From Candidatus Magasanikbacteria bacterium RIFCSPLOWO2_02_FULL_44_11 (lineage in GTDB: Bacteria > Patescibacteriota > Patescibacteriia > Magasanikbacterales > GWA2-37-8), in contig MFQK01000044.1 of assembly GCA_001783035.1 (NCBI GenBank), positions 5,289 through 13,123 of the forward strand: 7,835 nucleotides of DNA. Direction: 5' to 3'. Position numbers and translations under genes: made by a program. The notes beneath the pieces were generated by a model, which saw only the letters and a list, made by a program, of their open reading frames with translations, had not been told where the DNA came from and did not search any database. Below, piece by piece: positions 5,665 to 7,835 of this stretch (position 1 is the first letter of the stretch; each line of letters starts with the position of its first letter).

Positions 5665-7835
5665 TTAACGTTCCATAATAAGGCTCCAAACGGTATCTTT
5701 GATGAGCGGCCGCGGAGCGATACGGGCGCCGTTTGTGGCTAACGTCAGACCGTCGCCTTCTTGCCACGATGTTTGCCAATTATTTGGAAAAATAATTCGG
5801 CTTTCAAACGTGGTCTTGGATCCAGATTGACGTTGGACTAAAAGTTGGTACTCGGCCAACTCCTTTTTAAAATGATTGACTACTTTTTCCCAACGACTGG
5901 TTTTTGTTTCGGCTGTGATTTTGAAAGGCAATCGGTAGGTGAATTGTACCTGGCTGGTTTCGCCCGGTTCGGTGATAACCCAATTGCCAAATGTGGTCTT
6001 ATTAAATTCGGTCGTGATACGAGTGCCGGTTTTTGCGTCCAAATGTTCGTTTTGCTCGACTTGCGCCAGAAATTCGTCTTTGGCGTACCATTTTTCCGGA
6101 GCTCGGAAAGATTTTTCGTCCGGCCAGGTGAAGCCGCTGGCGCTCAAGAGCTCGCTTCCTTCCGGAACATAAAGTCTCAGATAATCAATATTGGTTTGAC
6201 CATAGAGTTTTTCTCCTTTGTCGCCTAAATGTTCGCGGGTAACGACAACTGTCGCTATAACAGTTCCGTCGGGGGATACGACCGCCTGATGACTGATGCT
6301 TTGTTCAATTTTAGCATCGCTTTTTTGTCCCTGGATGTTGCTGTTTACCACCATTAAATAGTCTTGCTTTGGCGACGAGGGGAGAATCCGTCCGGACCAC
6401 CCAAAGTCATTGATGGTATTTTGAGTCTCATCATCAGTGAAGTATACCTGAATTTCTTTTTGTTTCAAGGCCTCCTGCATTGTGTTTAGTAAAGGCAAAA
6501 TGTTGGCGGCCTTCAACGATTTAATAGATTTTATGATTTCCGGAGCTGCATCGGACAAAATTTGTTTCGGTTTGTTTACTTTTTTTTCCGGTCCTTCTTC
6601 AACAACTTTTTGTAAAGTGACAATCGCGGTTTCGCTGTCCAAGGTTAAACCTCGTTTGGCATCTATAAATGGACCGACAATGCTTAAAAGACGTTCCAGG
6701 ACGGTGGCATTAATAGCGATAACGCCGTCGGCAGTTACGTTATGACTATGGCGATAAAACCACAATGTCTTTTCGGCGGTGGTTGGGAAGTCGGGAAACC
6801 AATTGGCATCCTGGAATTCCCAGCGCTTATTGGAGATAAGAAGTGGTGCCGGCGGCTCGATAAATTTTTTGAGTTGTCCCTGGAGGTCGTAGGTGCCGCC
6901 AGCCGGTATGTCGAGATTTACAATTTCTCCGTTTTTTATGTCTATAATAGCGAAACTTCCCGCAAATCCGCCAGTGGCCCGAAGTTCATGCGGATTTTGG
7001 AAAATTAGCAAGTAGCGACGCTGGCCAGATCCCCCGAATATTTCGAGCAGGGTCGTGCCAAGTTCGTCGATTGTTTTAAAATCTTTGACAATCGATGTGA
7101 ATAGTTTTTTATAATCGTTAAACTGAGCTTGATGTTCAAAAGGTAAGCTGTCGCTGTCGATGTCGGCGAAAAGCCGGTCGGCTTGTTCGTAGAATGGCAG
7201 GCTAGTATGGATCCCTTCGAGAATTGTATTCATTCGCGCGGTTAAGGAGGGCTGGTCGATATTTTGGCTGCGTTTAATGCCGTCTAAAAGGTAACCGTTT
7301 CCTAAGGTAATTTCTTGTCCTGCCAACAGAATTTTTTCACGACTTTCCAAACTGCCACCAACATTAGGCAAGATACTGGCGACGGTCCGCAAGAAACGTT
7401 TATCGGATAGTTGGTCTAGTACCGTTTGGAATTTTGTTAGCGCCTGGTCGGTGGCCTGTTCGGCTGCTGCCAGATCGGCTTGTTTGAGGGCGATGGTTGA
7501 ATCTTGGAGGGCTGTGATGGCGTCGGTAGAATCGCGAATTAAGGTATCTTTAGTAATGACCAAGTTTTGGTAATAGCTGAGAGCCGGCCCGGGAATAATC
7601 ACGCTAATAAGCAGAAGCGCCGAAATTAAAGCTAGACGCTGTTTTGAAAAAAGCGCCTTTGCGACCGGTCTGAATTTGTCTTTCAGTGAGTCGCCATCGA
7701 CTAATCCGCTTATTTTTTTTCGCCAAGCAGCGGGTTCTTCTTCCTCTTCGTCGTCGGCAGGAAGGAGTGAAACTGTCCCGGGTAATGATGCCGGTTCGTC
7801 TATTAACGGTGATTCGTGATAAGTATGATAAAGCT
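5665..7835 (-). CDS. DUF4012 family membrane protein (N terminus beyond the right edge)
   Basis: The frame runs from the right edge to TAA at 5667-5665, giving 722 visible residues. The GTG at 7602 is not the start: the frame stays open upstream for 77 more codons, to the edge. The visible N-terminal part has an acidic run (five E then DD, about 7735-7752), a basic segment, and a membrane helix (about 7570-7635, LALISALLLISVII). Starting a protein at 7602 would cut this helix in half. An alpha-helical, possibly coiled-coil region follows (about 6950-7570 in nucleotides, with many A, Q, D and L), then the DUF4012 core: RRYLLIFQNPHELRATGGF at about 6960-7020, DANWFPDFP at 6784-6810, and DGVIAINATVLERLLSIVGP just after. 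The C-terminal half is beta-rich. DUF4012 proteins are common in Patescibacteria and Actinobacteria and have no established function that I know of; the DGVIAIN/LLSIVGP segment faintly recalls LytR-CpsA-Psr proteins, which is speculation. It is the first visible gene of a two-gene operon with 3833-5656. Confidence 0.9.
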   Translation of the reverse strand, partial: LYHTYHESPLIDEPASLPGTVSLLPADDEEEEEPAAWRKKISGLVDGDSLKDKFRPVAKALFSKQRLALISALLLISVIIPGPALSYYQNLVITKDTLIRDSTDAITALQDSTIALKQADLAAAEQATDQALTKFQTVLDQLSDKRFLRTVASILPNVGGSLESREKILLAGQEITLGNGYLLDGIKRSQNIDQPSLTARMNTILEGIHTSLPFYEQADRLFADIDSDSLPFEHQAQFNDYKKLFTSIVKDFKTIDELGTTLLEIFGGSGQRRYLLIFQNPHELRATGGFAGSFAIIDIKNGEIVNLDIPAGGTYDLQGQLKKFIEPPAPLLISNKRWEFQDANWFPDFPTTAEKTLWFYRHSHNVTADGVIAINATVLERLLSIVGPFIDAKRGLTLDSETAIVTLQKVVEEGPEKKVNKPKQILSDAAPEIIKSIKSLKAANILPLLNTMQEALKQKEIQVYFTDDETQNTINDFGWSGRILPSSPKQDYLMVVNSNIQGQKSDAKIEQSISHQAVVSPDGTVIATVVVTREHLGDKGEKLYGQTNIDYLRLYVPEGSELLSASGFTWPDEKSFRAPEKWYAKDEFLAQVEQNEHLDAKTGTRITTEFNKTTFGNWVITEPGETSQVQFTYRLPFKITAETKTSRWEKVVNHFKKELAEYQLLVQRQSGSKTTFESRIIFPNNWQTSWQEGDGLTLATNGARIAPRPLIKDTVWSLIMER

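Noticed and set aside
5657..5779. Longer form of the 607-aa protein starting at ATG 5779.
   Set aside because: It would overlap the 3' end of the upstream coding sequence by 115 bases and add an arginine-rich leader in an out-of-frame segment; ATG 5656, 8 bases after the upstream stop, fits better.
5845..6228. 127-codon plus-strand ORF opposite the DUF4012 gene.
   Set aside because: It is a shadow frame with no start signals and no recognisable protein pattern; the minus-strand gene explains the region fully.
5665..7602. Taking GTG 7602 as the start of the DUF4012 gene (645 aa).
   Set aside because: The frame is open for 77 more codons to the window edge, and starting there would split the membrane helix at about 7570-7635. 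The true start lies outside the window.

Overview
The window looks like a chromosome fragment of a Patescibacteria (Candidate Phyla Radiation) bacterium, probably on the Parcubacteria side. I base this on four things: a large DUF4012-type membrane protein, a downstream protein with one membrane anchor and tandem beta-sandwich domains, a baseplate-J-like surface protein fragment of a kind I associate with this group, and a threonyl-tRNA synthetase without its N-terminal TGS domain. The lineage call comes from remembered family patterns, not a search. TGA is used as a stop (miaA) and no gene needs TGA read as sense, so the recoded Gracilibacteria/SR1 lineages are unlikely.

Layout. Positions 1-746 (+) hold the C-terminal part of a beta-rich, probably surface-associated protein that is cut by the left edge. 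Positions 747-960 carry a sigma70-type promoter and a compact transcriptional T-box riboswitch: a short Stem I, a textbook antiterminator with the UGGAACC bulge, and an overlapping intrinsic terminator. It controls thrS (961-2715, +). Positions 2716-2910 hold a 135-bp inverted-repeat element that can fold into a long closing helix topped by two hairpins. It is followed by miaA (2911-3846, +). The last 14 bases of miaA overlap the 3' end of a convergent minus-strand pair: a DUF4012 family protein (5665 to beyond 7835) and, 8 bases downstream, a membrane-anchored protein with four Ig-like domains (3833-5656).

How it works together. The middle of the window is a translation block: ThrRS charges tRNA-Thr, and its own expression is predicted to be switched on when uncharged tRNA-Thr binds the T-box; MiaA prenylates A37 of tRNAs that read UNN codons. 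The flanks encode cell-envelope proteins of unknown function, and the minus-strand pair is probably co-transcribed and translationally coupled. No phage, CRISPR, tRNA, rRNA or transposase gene is visible. The most interesting non-coding elements are the miniature T-box and the inverted-repeat element between thrS and miaA.
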